Part shown: piece by piece, positions 27,456 through 38,060 of the stretch
Layout: each line of letters starts with the position of its first letter
Numbering within the stretch: position 1 is the stretch's first letter
DNA from: Pseudomonas lalkuanensis
Lineage (GTDB): Bacteria; Pseudomonadota; Gammaproteobacteria; Pseudomonadales; Pseudomonadaceae
Direction: 5' to 3'
Length of the DNA: 64,000 nucleotides
Assembly (NCBI RefSeq): GCF_008807375.1
Contig: NZ_CP043311.1
Coordinates: 524,501 to 588,500 of the forward strand
Made by a program: the position numbers and the translations under genes
The notes under the pieces: generated by a model
Told to the model about the DNA's origin: nothing
What the model saw: only the letters and a program-made list of their open reading frames with translations
The model's database searches: none

Positions 27456-27965
27456 CTAGCGAGCTGCAGGGACCTGGGCGGCCAGCGCGCGCGCGGCGCT
27501 TTCCAGCAGCTCGGCGCTGTCCCAGGAGGGGCTGAGGCCGGTGCTGGCCAGGCCTTCCCAGAGTATCTGGCCGGAGGGGTCGGTCAGGCGCAGGCGCAAG
27601 GTGCCGGTTTCGTCGTGCAGCCGGTGGATGGCCTGGTACGGGCCGAGGGGGCTGGGCGGTGCCTGGTTGACCTTGAATTCCAGCGGCTGATCGTTCACCG
27701 CCAACCAGTAGTACACGCGCACCTGGGCATCATTGGTGCTGCGATAACCGCGCTCCTCCAGGGCCTGGCGGATCAGTGGGCCGAGCTGGGCGTAGCGCTC
27801 CGGGTAAGGCAGTTCGCCGTCGACCGCCTGTTCCGGCGAGATCAGCTGGAAGCTGCTGCGCCCTGCCAACCCGGCTGTGGCGGGCTGCAGGATATGGACC
27901 TGCGGAATGGGCGTGGAACAGGTGGCCAGGGCCAGGCACAGCAGCAGGACGAGGAACAGGCGCAT
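27456..27965 (-). CDS. DUF4136-like lipoprotein
   Basis: A 169-residue probable lipoprotein. The N-terminus is a short lipoprotein signal ([16 protein letters not shown]) with the lipobox cysteine at residue 16; threonine before the cysteine is slightly unusual. The rest fits the DUF4136 pattern ([41 protein letters not shown]). Family members are outer-membrane or periplasmic proteins of unknown function. A longer frame to 28016 lacks a signal. It stands alone between cca and spoVR, on the same strand. Confidence 0.82.
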   Translation of the reverse strand: MRLFLVLLLCLALATCSTPIPQVHILQPATAGLAGRSSFQLISPEQAVDGELPYPERYAQLGPLIRQALEERGYRSTNDAQVRVYYWLAVNDQPLEFKVNQAPPSPLGPYQAIHRLHDETGTLRLRLTDPSGQILWEGLASTGLSPSWDSAELLESAARALAAQVPAAR

Positions 27966-28028
27966 CTGAGGGCGGCTCCCATTGGGGGAACCGCATGCTC
28001 GGCGCGGACCGGGCATGCGGTCAACCGA

Positions 28029-29594
28029 TCAAATGGGTGGAATGATCAGGTCCAGGCGCGGGTATTCCCCGTCCTCAGTGCGTTCCCCCTTTGGGGGGAC
28101 ATGATGGCTCCCTGTTATCTGCTCGCCGTGGCGGGTTTCCAGGTGGATATCGAAGCCCCAGAGGCGATGCAGGTGCTTGAGCACTTCATCGGTCGACTCA
28201 CCCAGTGGCTTGCGGTCGTGCTGCTGGTGACGCAGGGTCAACGAGCGGTCGCCGCGGCGGTCCACGCTCCAGATCTGCACGTTGGGCTCGCGGTTGCCGA
28301 GGTTGTACTGCGCCGCCAGGGTTTCGCGAATCAACCGGTAACCCTGTTCGTCATGGATGGCCGGGACGTACAGCTCATCCTTCTGGTCGTCGTCAAGGAT
28401 GCTGAACAGCTTGAAGTCGCGGATCACCTTGGGTGAGAGGAACTGCAGGATGAAGCTCTCATCCTTGAAGCTGTTCATGGCGAACTTGAGGGTGGACAGC
28501 CAGTCACTGCCGGCGATGTCCGGGAACCAGTAGCGGTCCTCATCCGTGGGCTCCTCGCAGATGCGGCGGATGTCTCGGTACATGGCGAAGCCCAGGGCGT
28601 AGGGGTTGATGCCGCTGTAATAGGGGCTGTCGAAGGGTGGCTGGTAGACCACGCTGGTGTGCGACTGCAGGAACTCCATCATGAAGCCGTCGGTGACCAG
28701 GCCCTCGTTGTACAGGTCGTTGAGGATGGTGTAGTGCCAGAAGGTGGCCCAGCCTTCGTTCATCACCTGGGTCTGGCGCTGTGGGTAGAAGTACTGGGCG
28801 ATCTTGCGCACGATGCGAACCACTTCCCGTTGCCAGGGTTCCAGCAGCGGCGCGTGCTTCTCGATGAAGTAGAGGATGTTTTCCTGCGGTTCGGCCGGGA
28901 AGCGCTGGTTGTCTTTCTCGCCGCCCTTGCCGCTGCCTTTGGGAATGGTGCGCCAGAGGTCGTTGATCTGCTTCTGCAGGTGCTCCTCGCGTTCCTTCTG
29001 CCGGCGTCGCTCTTCCTCGGCTGAAATGGGGTAGGGGCGCTTGTAGCGGTCCACGCCGTAGTTCATCAGGGCGTGGCAGGAGTCCAGCAGGTCTTCCACG
29101 GCGTCGATGCCGTGGCGCTCCTCGCACTGGGCGATGTACTGCTTGGCGAACACCAGGTAGTCGATGATCGAGCTGGCGTCTGTCCAGGTGCGGAACAGGT
29201 AGTTGCCCTTGAAGAAGCTGTTGTGGCCGTAGCAGGCGTGGGCGATCACCAGTGCCTGCATGGTGATGGTGTTTTCCTCCATCAGGTAGGCGATGCAGGG
29301 ATCGGAGTTGATCACGATCTCGTAGGCCAGGCCCATCTGGCCCCGGGAATAGCCCTTTTCGGTGGCGAGGAAGTGCTTGCCGTAGGACCAGTGGTGATAG
29401 CCGATGGGCATGCCGACAGACGCGTAGGCATCCATCATCTGCTCGGCGCTGATCACTTCGATCTGGTTCGGGTAGGTGTCCAGCGCATAGCGCTCGGCGA
29501 TCCGGCTGATCTCGCGGTCATAGGTGCGGATCAGGTCGAAGGTCCATTCCGACCCGGTGGAAATGGGCTTGCGTTCCTTCTTGCTGGCAGTCAT
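28029..29594 (-). CDS. SpoVR family protein
   Basis: A 521-residue soluble protein of the SpoVR family (named after a Bacillus sporulation gene; widespread in non-sporing proteobacteria). Hallmarks: SEWTFDLI at the start, HHWSYGKHF, HACYGHNSFFKGN, NEGWATFWHY and EGLVTDGFM. The histidines in HxxW, HAxYGHNSF and NEGWA could bind metal, but no activity is established. It is the last gene of the PrkA-YeaH-SpoVR operon. In enterobacteria and Pseudomonas these are stress- and stationary-phase-linked. Confidence 0.93.
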   Translation of the reverse strand: MTASKKERKPISTGSEWTFDLIRTYDREISRIAERYALDTYPNQIEVISAEQMMDAYASVGMPIGYHHWSYGKHFLATEKGYSRGQMGLAYEIVINSDPCIAYLMEENTITMQALVIAHACYGHNSFFKGNYLFRTWTDASSIIDYLVFAKQYIAQCEERHGIDAVEDLLDSCHALMNYGVDRYKRPYPISAEEERRRQKEREEHLQKQINDLWRTIPKGSGKGGEKDNQRFPAEPQENILYFIEKHAPLLEPWQREVVRIVRKIAQYFYPQRQTQVMNEGWATFWHYTILNDLYNEGLVTDGFMMEFLQSHTSVVYQPPFDSPYYSGINPYALGFAMYRDIRRICEEPTDEDRYWFPDIAGSDWLSTLKFAMNSFKDESFILQFLSPKVIRDFKLFSILDDDQKDELYVPAIHDEQGYRLIRETLAAQYNLGNREPNVQIWSVDRRGDRSLTLRHQQHDRKPLGESTDEVLKHLHRLWGFDIHLETRHGEQITGSHHVPPKGERTEDGEYPRLDLIIPPI

Positions 29595-29607
29595 TTCACG
29601 CCTCCCC

Positions 29608-30879
29608 TCAGGTCACGAGCCTGCGCTGGAACAGCTCGCGGAACACCGGGTAGATATCCGCCGCCGAGACGATCTGCTGCTGGGCGAAGGTGTCGGCGAA
29701 CGTATCGCAGACCTGTTCGTATTCGTACCACAGCGCCTGATGTTCGCGCGGGGTGATCTCGACATAGGTGTAGTACTGCACGAACGGCATGATCTGCTTG
29801 ATCAGGATATCCCGGCAGATGGGCGAATCGTCATTCCAGTTGTCGCCGTCCGAGGCCTGGGCGGCGTAGATGTTCCATTCGTTGATGGGGTAGCGCTCGG
29901 CCATGATCTCCTGCATCAGCTTCAGCGCGCTGGAGACGATGGTGCCGCCGGTTTCCCGGGAGTAGAAGAATTCCTCTTCGTCCACTTCGCGTGCGCTGGT
30001 GTGGTGGCGGATGAACACGACCTCGATCTTGTCGTAGTTCCGCTTGAGGAACAGGTACAGGAGGATGAAGAAGCGCTTGGCGATATCCTTGGTCGCCTGG
30101 GTCATGGAGCCGGAGACGTCCATCAGGCAGAACATCACCGCCTTGGAGGACGGATTGGGTTGCTTGACCAGCAGGTTGTACTTGAGGTCGAAGGTGTCGA
30201 GGAAGGGAACGCGTTCGATCCTGGCGCGAAGTCTTGCGATTTCCGCTTCAAGTTCCTGGATATCGCCGAAATTGTCCGGCTCCTCGCGCTTCAGGCGCTC
30301 CAGTTCCTCCTTCGCTTCCTTCAGCTTGCCGCGGCTGCTGCCCGACAGGGCGATGCGACGTGCATGGGCCGAGCGCAGGGTGCGGACGATATTGATCCGC
30401 GACGGGTTGCCTTCGTTGCTGATGCCGGCGCGCACGGTCTTGAAGGTATCGGCCCCGGTGAGGTGGCGTTTGACCAGGTTGGGTAGTTCCAGGTCCTCGA
30501 ACATGAAGTCGAGGAATTCCTCCTGGGTGATCTGGAAGACGAAGTCATCCATCCCTTCGCCCTGATTGCTGGCCTTGCCGCCGCCACGGCCACCGCCGCC
30601 GCCCTGGGGGCGGGGGATGCGGTCACCGGTGGTGAATTCCTTGTTGCCGGGGTGGACGATGGTCTGCCGGCCACCTCGGCCGTGGTGCAGGACGGGTTCG
30701 TCGATATCTCGGCCGGGGATGCTGATCTGTTCGCCATGCTCCATGTCGGTGATGGAGCGGCGGCTGACGGCCTCCTCCACGGCCTTCTTGATGTGGTCGC
30801 GGTAACGGCGCAGGAACCGCTGGCGGTTCACCGTGCTCTTGTTCTTGCCGTTCAAACGCCTGTCGATGACATAGCTCAT
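29608..30879 (-). CDS. YeaH/YhbH family protein (DUF444, von Willebrand-like)
   Basis: A 423-residue protein of the DUF444 family. The N-terminus ([20 protein letters not shown]) and the glycine/arginine-rich segment about residues 75-110 are typical, as is the central [10 protein letters not shown], a von Willebrand A metal-binding MIDAS-type motif (DxSxS). It works with the PrkA kinase in an unknown way. It is 13 bp before spoVR. A structured repeat of about 80 bp separates it from prkA. Confidence 0.93.
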   Translation of the reverse strand: MSYVIDRRLNGKNKSTVNRQRFLRRYRDHIKKAVEEAVSRRSITDMEHGEQISIPGRDIDEPVLHHGRGGRQTIVHPGNKEFTTGDRIPRPQGGGGGRGGGKASNQGEGMDDFVFQITQEEFLDFMFEDLELPNLVKRHLTGADTFKTVRAGISNEGNPSRINIVRTLRSAHARRIALSGSSRGKLKEAKEELERLKREEPDNFGDIQELEAEIARLRARIERVPFLDTFDLKYNLLVKQPNPSSKAVMFCLMDVSGSMTQATKDIAKRFFILLYLFLKRNYDKIEVVFIRHHTSAREVDEEEFFYSRETGGTIVSSALKLMQEIMAERYPINEWNIYAAQASDGDNWNDDSPICRDILIKQIMPFVQYYTYVEITPREHQALWYEYEQVCDTFADTFAQQQIVSAADIYPVFRELFQRRLVT

Positions 30880-30894
30880 AGACCCCTCCGGGGA

Positions 30895-30971
30895 GCTTCA
30901 GGCTGCAAGGCACGGAGGACGCCGCGTGTAACGGCGCCTCCGGCGTGCATGTTCCAGGCTTGCAGCTTGAG
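30895..30971. repeat. Nested inverted repeat between prkA and yeaH
   Basis: Outer arms GCTGCAAG (30902-30909) and CTTGCAGC (30959-30966); inner arms GCAC-GGAGG-CGCCG and CGGCG-CCTCC-GTGC. It forms a long, slightly bulged hairpin inside the operon. It may protect the prkA message or reduce read-through. Confidence 0.6.
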
Positions 30972-30977
30972 ACTGTT

Positions 30978-32900
30978 TTACTGCGACTTGCGTACCCGCA
31001 GGTACCATTCGGACAGCAGGCGTACCTGTTTCTCCGTATAGCCGCGCTCGACCATGCGTTTGACGAAGTCGTTGTGTTTCTGCTGCTCCTCCTTGCTGCC
31101 CTTGGCATTGAAGCTGATAACCGGCAGAAGGTCCTCGGTGTTGGAGAACATCTTCTTCTCGATGACCACGCGCAGCTTCTCGTAGCTGAGCCAGCTCGGG
31201 TTCTTGCCGTTGTTGTTGGCCCGGGCGCGCAGCACGAAGTTGACGATCTCGTTGCGGAAGTCCTTCGGGTTGCTGATGCCGGCCGGTTTCTCGATCTTCT
31301 CCAGCTCCTCGTTCAGGGCCACACGGTTGAGGATCTCGCCGGTTTCCGGGTCGCGGTATTCCTGGTCCTGGATCCAGAAGTCCGCGTAGAGCACGTAGCG
31401 GTCGAAGATGTTCTGGCCGTACTCGCTGTAGGACTCCAGGTACGCGGTCTGGATTTCCTTGCCGATGAACTCGATGTAGCGCGGCGCCAGGTATTCCTTG
31501 ATGTAGCGCAGGTAGCGCTCGCGCATTTCCGCCGGGAACTGTTCCTGCTCGATCTGCTGCTCCAGTACGTAGAGCAGGTGCACCGGGTTGGCCGCCACTT
31601 CGTGGGGGTCGAAGTTGAACACCTTGGAAAGGATCTTGAAGGCGAAACGGGTCGACAGGCCGTTCATGCCCTCGTCCACCCCGGCCGCGTCGCGGTATTC
31701 CTGGATCGACTTGGCCTTCGGATCGGTGTCCTTGAGGTTTTCGCCGTCGTAGACGCGCATCTTCGAATAGATGTTGGAGTTCTCCGGCTCCTTCAGGCGG
31801 GACAGCACGGAGAACTGCGCCAGCATGCGCAGGGTGTCCGGGGCGCAGTGGGCGTGGGCCAGGGAGCTGCTGACCAGCAGCTTGTCGTAGATCTTGATTT
31901 CGTCGGTGACGCGCAGGCAGTAGGGCACCTTGACGATGTAGATCCGGTCGATGAAGGCCTCGTTATTCTTGTTGTTACGGAAGCTGTGCCATTCCGATTC
32001 GTTGGAGTGGGCCAGGATGATGCCGTTGAAAGGCAGTCCGCCCAGGCCCTCGGTGCTGTTGTAGTTGCCTTCCTGGGTGGCGGTCAGCAACGGGTGCAGG
32101 ACCTTGATCGGCGCCTTGAACATCTCGACGAACTCCATCAGGCCCTGGTTGGACCGGCACAGAGCGCCCGAATAGCTGTAGGCGTCGGCGTCGTTCTGCG
32201 GGAACTCCTCCAGCTTGCGGATATCCACCTTGCCTACCAGCGCGGAGATGTCCTGGTTGTTTTCGTCGCCCGGCTCGGTCTTGGCGATGGCGACCTGGTT
32301 GAGGATCGACGGATACAGCTTCACCACGCGGAATTTGCTGATGTCACCGCCCATTTCGTTAAGGCGCTTGGTGGCCCAGGGCGACATCACGGTTCGCAGG
32401 TAACGGCGCGGGATGCCGTACTCCTCCTCGAGGATGGCGCCGTCCTCATCGGCGTTGAACAGCCCCAGGGGCGATTCGAAAACCGGCGATCCCTTGATCG
32501 CATAGAAAGGCACACGTTCCATCAACTGCTTCAGCTTTTCCGCCAGGGACGATTTACCGCCACCCACCGGCCCCAGGAGGTAGAGGATCTGTTTCTTCTC
32601 CTCCAGGCCCTGGGCGGCATGGCGGAAGTAGGACACGATCTGGTCGATGCACTCTTCCATGCCGTGGAAGTCGGCGAAGGCCGGATAGCGGCGGATCACC
32701 TTGTTGGAAAAGATCCGCGACAGCCTCGGGTCGACCGAGGTATCGAGCAGCTCCGGGTCACCGATGGCCATGAGCATGCGTTCGGCGGCGGTGGCGTAGA
32801 CGCTGCGGTCCTGCTTGCACAGGTCCAGGTATTCCTGAAGGGAATATTCCTCCTGGCGAGTCGCTTCGAAGCGTTGTTGGAAGTGGCTGAAAATGCTCAT
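30978..32900 (-). CDS. prkA: PrkA serine protein kinase / AAA protein
   Basis: A 640-residue cytoplasmic protein of the PrkA family (AAA-type domain plus C-terminal kinase-like domain). The P-loop GPVGGGKSSLAEKL is at about residues 107-120, followed by FNADEDGA and later HSNESEWHSFRNNKNNEAF. PrkA has been reported as a serine kinase in Bacillus, and more recently as an AAA protease; which applies here is unknown. It is the first gene of prkA-yeaH-spoVR. The 287 bp upstream separate it from glpE. Confidence 0.95.
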   Translation of the reverse strand: MSIFSHFQQRFEATRQEEYSLQEYLDLCKQDRSVYATAAERMLMAIGDPELLDTSVDPRLSRIFSNKVIRRYPAFADFHGMEECIDQIVSYFRHAAQGLEEKKQILYLLGPVGGGKSSLAEKLKQLMERVPFYAIKGSPVFESPLGLFNADEDGAILEEEYGIPRRYLRTVMSPWATKRLNEMGGDISKFRVVKLYPSILNQVAIAKTEPGDENNQDISALVGKVDIRKLEEFPQNDADAYSYSGALCRSNQGLMEFVEMFKAPIKVLHPLLTATQEGNYNSTEGLGGLPFNGIILAHSNESEWHSFRNNKNNEAFIDRIYIVKVPYCLRVTDEIKIYDKLLVSSSLAHAHCAPDTLRMLAQFSVLSRLKEPENSNIYSKMRVYDGENLKDTDPKAKSIQEYRDAAGVDEGMNGLSTRFAFKILSKVFNFDPHEVAANPVHLLYVLEQQIEQEQFPAEMRERYLRYIKEYLAPRYIEFIGKEIQTAYLESYSEYGQNIFDRYVLYADFWIQDQEYRDPETGEILNRVALNEELEKIEKPAGISNPKDFRNEIVNFVLRARANNNGKNPSWLSYEKLRVVIEKKMFSNTEDLLPVISFNAKGSKEEQQKHNDFVKRMVERGYTEKQVRLLSEWYLRVRKSQ

Positions 32901-33187
32901 GACGTCACCTCGCTGGGATCAGGAAGCCGGCGCGGGGTCGGTTGTGCGGGTGCGGGCAGTCAGCCGGAGAAGGTCGGCTGATGAAAGTCCCCCAGAACAC
33001 CTGAATGGTCGCTGCCGATGGCCCGGAACCGGTGTACCGGCTCTCCCCTTTTTTGGATGGCCTGAGCTAAGAGTAGTTCGTTATCGGCAACGTCAAGCGT
33101 GACGGATCGATAACAGGGGATTACCGTCCGTCGGGGAAGTGGCGCCAAGCCAGAGATAGCGCGGTATTGCGCCTCGCCGAAAAATTT

Positions 33188-33517
33188 TTACTCGACGTTG
33201 CCCTGGGCGACTTCCCCGGGATAGACGCTGCGCCACAGTTCGAAGCCGCCGTCGAGGCTATAGACCTCGGAGAAGCCCTGATGCGCGAGATAGGCGGCTG
33301 CGCCCTGGCTGGAGTTGCCGTGGTAGCAGGCGACGATCAGCGGCTTGTCGAAGTCGGCTTTGGCGATGAAGTCGGCCAGGGAGTAGTTGTCCAGGTGGTG
33401 CGAGCCGCTGATGTGGCCGAGGGCAAAGCTCTGCGGGTCGCGGATGTCCACGACCACTGCGCCCTGCTCGCGCAGGGTCTGGGCCTGTTCGGGGGCGATG
33501 CGCTGGAATTCACTCAT
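33188..33517 (-). CDS. glpE: Thiosulfate sulfurtransferase GlpE
   Basis: A 109-residue single-domain rhodanese. The active-site loop CYHGNSSQG with its catalytic cysteine is intact, and the fold begins [16 protein letters not shown]. It transfers sulfur from thiosulfate to cyanide or thioredoxin in vitro. The start ATG at 33517 overlaps the end of apaH by 8 bases. It is the last gene of the lptD-surA-pdxA-rsmA-apaG-apaH-glpE string. Confidence 0.93.
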   Translation of the reverse strand: MSEFQRIAPEQAQTLREQGAVVVDIRDPQSFALGHISGSHHLDNYSLADFIAKADFDKPLIVACYHGNSSQGAAAYLAHQGFSEVYSLDGGFELWRSVYPGEVAQGNVE

Positions 33518-34337
33518 GGCGGTTCTCCTCACAGCTGCAGCTGATGCGCTCGCCGCTGTCGATGTTCAGTAGGGTCAAGCTGCCGCCCCAGACGCAGCCG
33601 GTGTCGAGGGCGTACAGGCCAGGTTCGTTGCAATTGCCTTCCAGCGCTGCCCAGTGGCCGAAGATGATCTTCTGCCCACGGGTCTTGCGCTCGGGGTAGC
33701 TGAACCAGGGGGCGAAACCGGGGGGCGCGGTATCCAGGCCTTCCTTGGACTTGAGGTCCAGGGTGCCGTCGGCGCGGCAGAAGCGCATGCGGGTGAAGTA
33801 GTTGGTGATGACCCGCAGGCGCGTGACGCCGTGCAAGTCGCCGTCCCACTTGGCCGGCTCGTTGCCGTACATGCCATCGAGGAACAGCGGCAGGCGGGCG
33901 TCGTCCTGCAGGGCTTCCTCGACTTCGGCGGCGCGTTTGAGGGCTTTCTTCAGCGACCACTGGGGCGGAATCCCCGCGTGTACCAGGGCAATGTCCCGCT
34001 GCTCGTCGTAGTGCAGCAGTTTCTGCCGGCGCAGCCAGTCCAGCAGCTCGGCGCGATCCGGTGCGTCGAGGATCTCGCGCAGGGTGTCGGCCTTGCGCAG
34101 TCGTTCGATGTTGTTCGCCGCGGCCAGCAGGTGCAGGTCGTGGTTGCCGAGCACACAAACCACCGATTCGCGGATGGAATAGAGGAAGCGCAGGGTCTCC
34201 AGGGACTTGGGGCCCCGGTTCACCAGGTCGCCCACCAGCCAGAGTTCGTCCTTGGCCGGGTCGAAGCGGACCTGTTCCAGCAGGCACTTCAGTTGATCGA
34301 GGCAACCCTGGAGGTCGCCCACCGCATAAGCCGTCAT
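33510..34337 (-). CDS. apaH: Bis(5'-nucleosyl)-tetraphosphatase (symmetrical)
   Basis: The 275-residue enzyme cleaves Ap4A to two ADP, and in E. coli also removes Np4 caps from RNA. It belongs to the calcineurin-like phosphoesterases: the motifs [13 protein letters not shown] and LGNHDLHLL provide the metal ligands. The start ATG ([16 protein letters not shown]) is the normal N-terminus. It follows apaG after 10 bases. Confidence 0.96.
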   Translation of the reverse strand: MTAYAVGDLQGCLDQLKCLLEQVRFDPAKDELWLVGDLVNRGPKSLETLRFLYSIRESVVCVLGNHDLHLLAAANNIERLRKADTLREILDAPDRAELLDWLRRQKLLHYDEQRDIALVHAGIPPQWSLKKALKRAAEVEEALQDDARLPLFLDGMYGNEPAKWDGDLHGVTRLRVITNYFTRMRFCRADGTLDLKSKEGLDTAPPGFAPWFSYPERKTRGQKIIFGHWAALEGNCNEPGLYALDTGCVWGGSLTLLNIDSGERISCSCEENRHE

Positions 34338-34347
34338 GCCGGTGTCC

Positions 34348-34728
34348 TCAGTGCAGCGAGCCGGGAACGGCCAGGCGGAAGGGGGTGATGATGGCGTCGA
34401 AGCGTTTGCCGTCGTCGGCGACCATCTGGTAGCTGCCCTGCATGCTGCCGACGCGCGTGGCCATCACTGTACCGCTGGTGTAAGTGTGGCTGGCGCCCGG
34501 ATCGATTCGCGGTTGCTGCCCGACCACGCCGGCCCCGCGGACTTCCTGCACATGGCCATCGCCATCGGTGATCACCCAGTGGCGGGTGAGCAGTTGGGCC
34601 GGCAGCTCGCCGTTGTTCTGGATGGTCACGGTGTAGGCGAAGGCAAAGCGGTTCTCGTCCGGCTGCGACTGTTCCGGGAGGAAGCGGGTGACGACGCTGA
34701 CGTCGACCTTGTAACGGGGATCGGACAC
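34348..34728 (-). CDS. apaG: ApaG
   Basis: A 126-residue immunoglobulin-like beta-sandwich protein. I use the GTG at 34728 ([17 protein letters not shown]), which gives the usual length; a longer frame to 34821 runs into rsmA. The family motif GxGxVGxxP (here [14 protein letters not shown]) and GSMQGSYQM are present. It binds nucleotides or pyrophosphate in vitro, but its role is not settled. It lies in the conserved rsmA-apaG-apaH order. Confidence 0.94.
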   Translation of the reverse strand: MSDPRYKVDVSVVTRFLPEQSQPDENRFAFAYTVTIQNNGELPAQLLTRHWVITDGDGHVQEVRGAGVVGQQPRIDPGASHTYTSGTVMATRVGSMQGSYQMVADDGKRFDAIITPFRLAVPGSLH

Positions 34729-34759
34729 GCGAAAGTTCTCGAATTGCTGGAATTGGAGT

Positions 34760-35566
34760 CTAGGGGGTCGCGCTGGAGGCAGCCAGTTGATCAGCCAGGC
34801 GGACAAAGGCGGCCAGGTCAAGCTGCTCGGGGCGCAGCCCTCCGTCGACGCCCGCGGCTTCGATTGCGGAAGCGTCCAGCAGGCCCTTCAGGGTATTGCG
34901 CAGGGTCTTGCGGCGTTGGTTGAACGCTTCACGGACTACGCGTTCCAGCAGGGCGGGATCCTTGGCCGGGTGCGGCAGGACTTCGTGGGGAACCAGGCGC
35001 ACGATGGCCGAATCCACCTTGGGCGGCGGATTGAAGGCGCCCGGGCCGACGTTGAACAGGTGCTCCACGCGGCAGTGGTACTGAACCATGATCGACAGCC
35101 GGCCCCAGTCGCCGCCGCCGGGTTCGGCGGCCAGGCGCTCCACCACTTCCTTCTGCAGCATGAAGTGCATGTCGCGGATCAGGTCCGCGTGGTCCAGCAG
35201 ATGGAAGATCAGCGGGGTGGAGATGTTGTACGGCAGGTTGCCCACCACCCGCAGGCTGTGGGGTTCGGCGTCGAGTTGGCGGAAGTCGAACTTCAGCGCA
35301 TCGCCCTGGTTGAGGCGGAAGTTCGGCAGCAGGCCGAACTTGTGCTTCAGAATGGGGATCAGGTCCAGGTCCAGCTCGATGACGTCGAGCTGGGCGCCGC
35401 TGGCCAGCAGGCCTTCGGTGAGGGCGCCCTGGCCAGGGCCGATCTCCAGCAGGCGCTCGCCCGCGCGGGCGTGAATGCTGCGCAGGATGCGGTGGATGAT
35501 GCCAGCGTCATGCAGGAAGTTCTGGCCGAAACGCTTTCGCGCACGGTGTTGGTAGTGTTCGGACAT
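34760..35566 (-). CDS. rsmA: 16S rRNA dimethyladenosine transferase
   Basis: The KsgA enzyme, 268 residues, dimethylates A1518 and A1519 at the 3' end of 16S rRNA. SAM-binding motif [12 protein letters not shown] and the catalytic NLPYNIS motif are intact, and the N-terminus [11 protein letters not shown] is characteristic. It lies about 120 bp after pdxA. The gap contains a GC-rich hairpin (GGCTCC...GGGAGCC around 35570-35602). Confidence 0.97.
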   Translation of the reverse strand: MSEHYQHRARKRFGQNFLHDAGIIHRILRSIHARAGERLLEIGPGQGALTEGLLASGAQLDVIELDLDLIPILKHKFGLLPNFRLNQGDALKFDFRQLDAEPHSLRVVGNLPYNISTPLIFHLLDHADLIRDMHFMLQKEVVERLAAEPGGGDWGRLSIMVQYHCRVEHLFNVGPGAFNPPPKVDSAIVRLVPHEVLPHPAKDPALLERVVREAFNQRRKTLRNTLKGLLDASAIEAAGVDGGLRPEQLDLAAFVRLADQLAASSATP

Positions 35567-35689
35567 CGAAGGCTCCAGGCCTTGGGGCCAGGCTGGGAGC
35601 CTGGCGTGGAAACTTGAGTCGCGCAGTCTATCAGGCGCCAGCCCGCGCCGCCTAAGGCTTGGCCGCGAAAGCGGCGCGGGAGGTGCGGT

Positions 35690-36688
35690 TCATTGACAGG
35701 CTTGTTGCGCGGCGGCCATCTGGTAGGCGGTTTCCAGGGCGACTTCCAGGCTGCCGCAGTCGATACGCCCGGTGCCGGCCAGGTCCAGGGCGGTGCCATG
35801 GTCCACCGAGGTACGGATGATCGGCAGACCCAGGGTGACGTTCACCGCCGCGCCAAAACCCTTGTACTTGAGCACCGGCAGGCCCTGATCGTGGTACATG
35901 GCGAGCACTGCATCGCAATGTTGCAGATGCTTGGGGGTGAACAGGGTGTCGGCGGGGAGCGGGCCGATCAGGTTCAGGCCCTCATCGCGCAGGCCGTCGA
36001 GCGTCGGCTCGATGACCTCCAGTTCTTCCCGGCCCAGGTGTCCGCCTTCGCCGGCATGGGGGTTGAGGCCGCAGACCAGGATGCGCGGTCGGGCGATGCC
36101 GAACTTGTTCACCAGGTCCGCATGGAGGATACGACTGACCCGCTGGAGCCGGTCGGGCGTAATCGCGGCAGCGACGTCCTTGAGCGGTAAGTGAGTGGTT
36201 ACCAGAGCCACGCGCAGGCCACGCGTGGCCAGCATCATCACGACCTGCCGGGTGGCGGTCAGATCGGCGAGAAATTCGGTGTGCCCGGAGAACGCGATGC
36301 CCGCTTCGTTGATCACGCCCTTGTGCACAGGGGCGGTGATCATCCCGGCGAACAGCCCGTCGAGGCAGCCCTGGCCGGCGCGGGTCAGGGTTTCCAGCAC
36401 GTAGTCGGCGTTTTCCGGCTCCAGCTGGCCTGGCTTGGCCGCGACTCGCAGGGGCGTGTTCCAGACATAGAGGCTGCCGGCGGGGGCCGGGACCTCCGGC
36501 AAACGAGAGGGATCAATTTCGATCAGCTGAATCGACAGGCCCAGTTCAGTGGCGCGCTGCTCGAGCAGGTCGCGGCTGGCGATGGCAATCAGGGCGTGGG
36601 GCTGGGCGGAGCGGGAGAGCAGCAGACAAAGGTCGGGGCCGATGCCGGCGGGTTCACCTGGGGTGAGGGCGAAGCGGAGAGGTTTCAT
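35690..36688 (-). CDS. pdxA: 4-hydroxythreonine-4-phosphate dehydrogenase
   Basis: The 332-residue enzyme of vitamin B6 synthesis oxidises 4-phosphohydroxy-threonine. The start [19 protein letters not shown] is the family N-terminus; a longer frame upstream overlaps surA. Metal-binding histidines are in TAPVHKG, and [22 protein letters not shown], and [11 protein letters not shown] follow in order. It is in the surA-pdxA-rsmA gene order shared by many gammaproteobacteria, 73 bp after surA. Confidence 0.96.
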   Translation of the reverse strand: MKPLRFALTPGEPAGIGPDLCLLLSRSAQPHALIAIASRDLLEQRATELGLSIQLIEIDPSRLPEVPAPAGSLYVWNTPLRVAAKPGQLEPENADYVLETLTRAGQGCLDGLFAGMITAPVHKGVINEAGIAFSGHTEFLADLTATRQVVMMLATRGLRVALVTTHLPLKDVAAAITPDRLQRVSRILHADLVNKFGIARPRILVCGLNPHAGEGGHLGREELEVIEPTLDGLRDEGLNLIGPLPADTLFTPKHLQHCDAVLAMYHDQGLPVLKYKGFGAAVNVTLGLPIIRTSVDHGTALDLAGTGRIDCGSLEVALETAYQMAAAQQACQ

Positions 36689-36761
36689 TGCGGGTCCTTG
36701 CTTGGTGTCCAGCGCGTTGGCGGTGATTGTACCGCCAGCGAGCTGGACAGGACCCAGCGAC

Positions 36762-38060
36762 TTACAGCTTGGTTTCGACGTAGGCTTCGTCGCGGATCTG
36801 GCGCAGCCAGGCCTGCAGTTCCTCGTCGTACTTGCGGTTGCGCAGGATGTTGATGGCCTGCTGCTCGCGGAACTTCTCGCTGCTGTCGGTAGCGCGGCGG
36901 CCCAGCACTTCCAGGACGTGCCAGCCGTAGGGGCTCTTGAACGGCGTGGAAAGCTCGCCGGCAGGGGTCTTGGCCATGACCGCGCGGAACTCCGGAACCA
37001 GGGCGTTGGGGTCGATCCAGTCCAGGTCGCCGCCGTTGAGGGCCGAACCCGGGTCCTCGGAGAAGCTCTTGGCCAGCTCGCCGAAGTCTTCACCGGACTG
37101 AATGCGTTCGTACAGCCGCTCGGCCAGACGCTTGGTCTCCGCTTCGCTGCGAATTTCGCTGGGCTTGAGCAGGATGTGGCGGACATGCACTTCGTCGCGA
37201 ACCAGGGTGTCGCCACCGCGCTTGTCCATCAGCTTGAGGATGATGAAACCGCCCGGGGTACGGACCGGTTCGGTCACCTGGCCAGGCTGCAGGGCGCCGA
37301 TCATGGCGTCGAAGGGGGGCGGCAGCTGGGCGGCCTTGCGCCAGCCGATCTCGCCGCCCTCCAGCGCGGTTTCGCCAGCGGAGCGGGAAATCGCCAGCTG
37401 GGCGAAGTCGGCGCCTTGCTGGAGCTGCTGGTACAGCTCCTGGGCCTGGCGCTCGGCAGCCTGGATGGTGCTCGGCGAAGAGCCTTCTGGTACCGGGATC
37501 AGGATGTTGGCCAGGCGGAATTCCTCGGACAGCTGGATCTTGCCCATGTCGGAAGCGAGGAAGTTCTGCACTTCCTGGTCGGTGACCTGGATGCGCTCTG
37601 CCACGCGGCGCTGACGGACACGGCTGATCACCATCTCGCGGCGAACCTGGTCGCGGGCGTCGTCATAGGACAGGCCGTCACGGGCAAGGGCGCTGCGGAA
37701 CTGGTCGACCGTCATGCCATTGCGCTGGGCGATGGCTTCGATGGCCTGGTTCAGTTCTTCGTCGGCGATACGGATGCCGGAGCGGTCGCCGATCTGCAGC
37801 TGGATATTCTCGATGATCAGGCGTTCCAGCACCTGCTGGCTCAGCACATGCTCGGGCGGCAGCGAGGCGCCGCGCTTGGCGATGGTCTGCTGCACTTCAC
37901 GCAGGCGCTGGTCCAGCTGGCTCTGCATGATCACATCGTTGTCGACAATGGCGACCACGCGGTCGATGGAGCGAACCTCGGCGTGCGCGAGGCCGCCGAG
38001 GAGGAGGGCGCCCAACAGCAGCGGGCGCAGACGATCAGAGAGCTTGGTCTTCACGTTCAC
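36762..38060 (-). CDS. surA: Periplasmic chaperone SurA
   Basis: A 432-residue periplasmic chaperone and peptidyl-prolyl isomerase for outer-membrane proteins. A signal peptide ends near [10 protein letters not shown] (residues 18-27). The N-terminal chaperone domain is followed by two PpiC parvulin domains (about 175-275 and 285-390), each with the family RHIL/ GWR-type patterns, and a C-terminal helix. Its start overlaps the end of lptD by 26 bases; LptD itself is a SurA client. Confidence 0.97.
   Translation of the reverse strand: MNVKTKLSDRLRPLLLGALLLGGLAHAEVRSIDRVVAIVDNDVIMQSQLDQRLREVQQTIAKRGASLPPEHVLSQQVLERLIIENIQLQIGDRSGIRIADEELNQAIEAIAQRNGMTVDQFRSALARDGLSYDDARDQVRREMVISRVRQRRVAERIQVTDQEVQNFLASDMGKIQLSEEFRLANILIPVPEGSSPSTIQAAERQAQELYQQLQQGADFAQLAISRSAGETALEGGEIGWRKAAQLPPPFDAMIGALQPGQVTEPVRTPGGFIILKLMDKRGGDTLVRDEVHVRHILLKPSEIRSEAETKRLAERLYERIQSGEDFGELAKSFSEDPGSALNGGDLDWIDPNALVPEFRAVMAKTPAGELSTPFKSPYGWHVLEVLGRRATDSSEKFREQQAINILRNRKYDEELQAWLRQIRDEAYVETKL

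Noticed and set aside
32901..33187. Possible sigma-54 or stationary-phase promoter before prkA
   Set aside because: A TTGACG at a reasonable place is present, but no convincing -10 or -24/-12 pair with correct spacing was seen.
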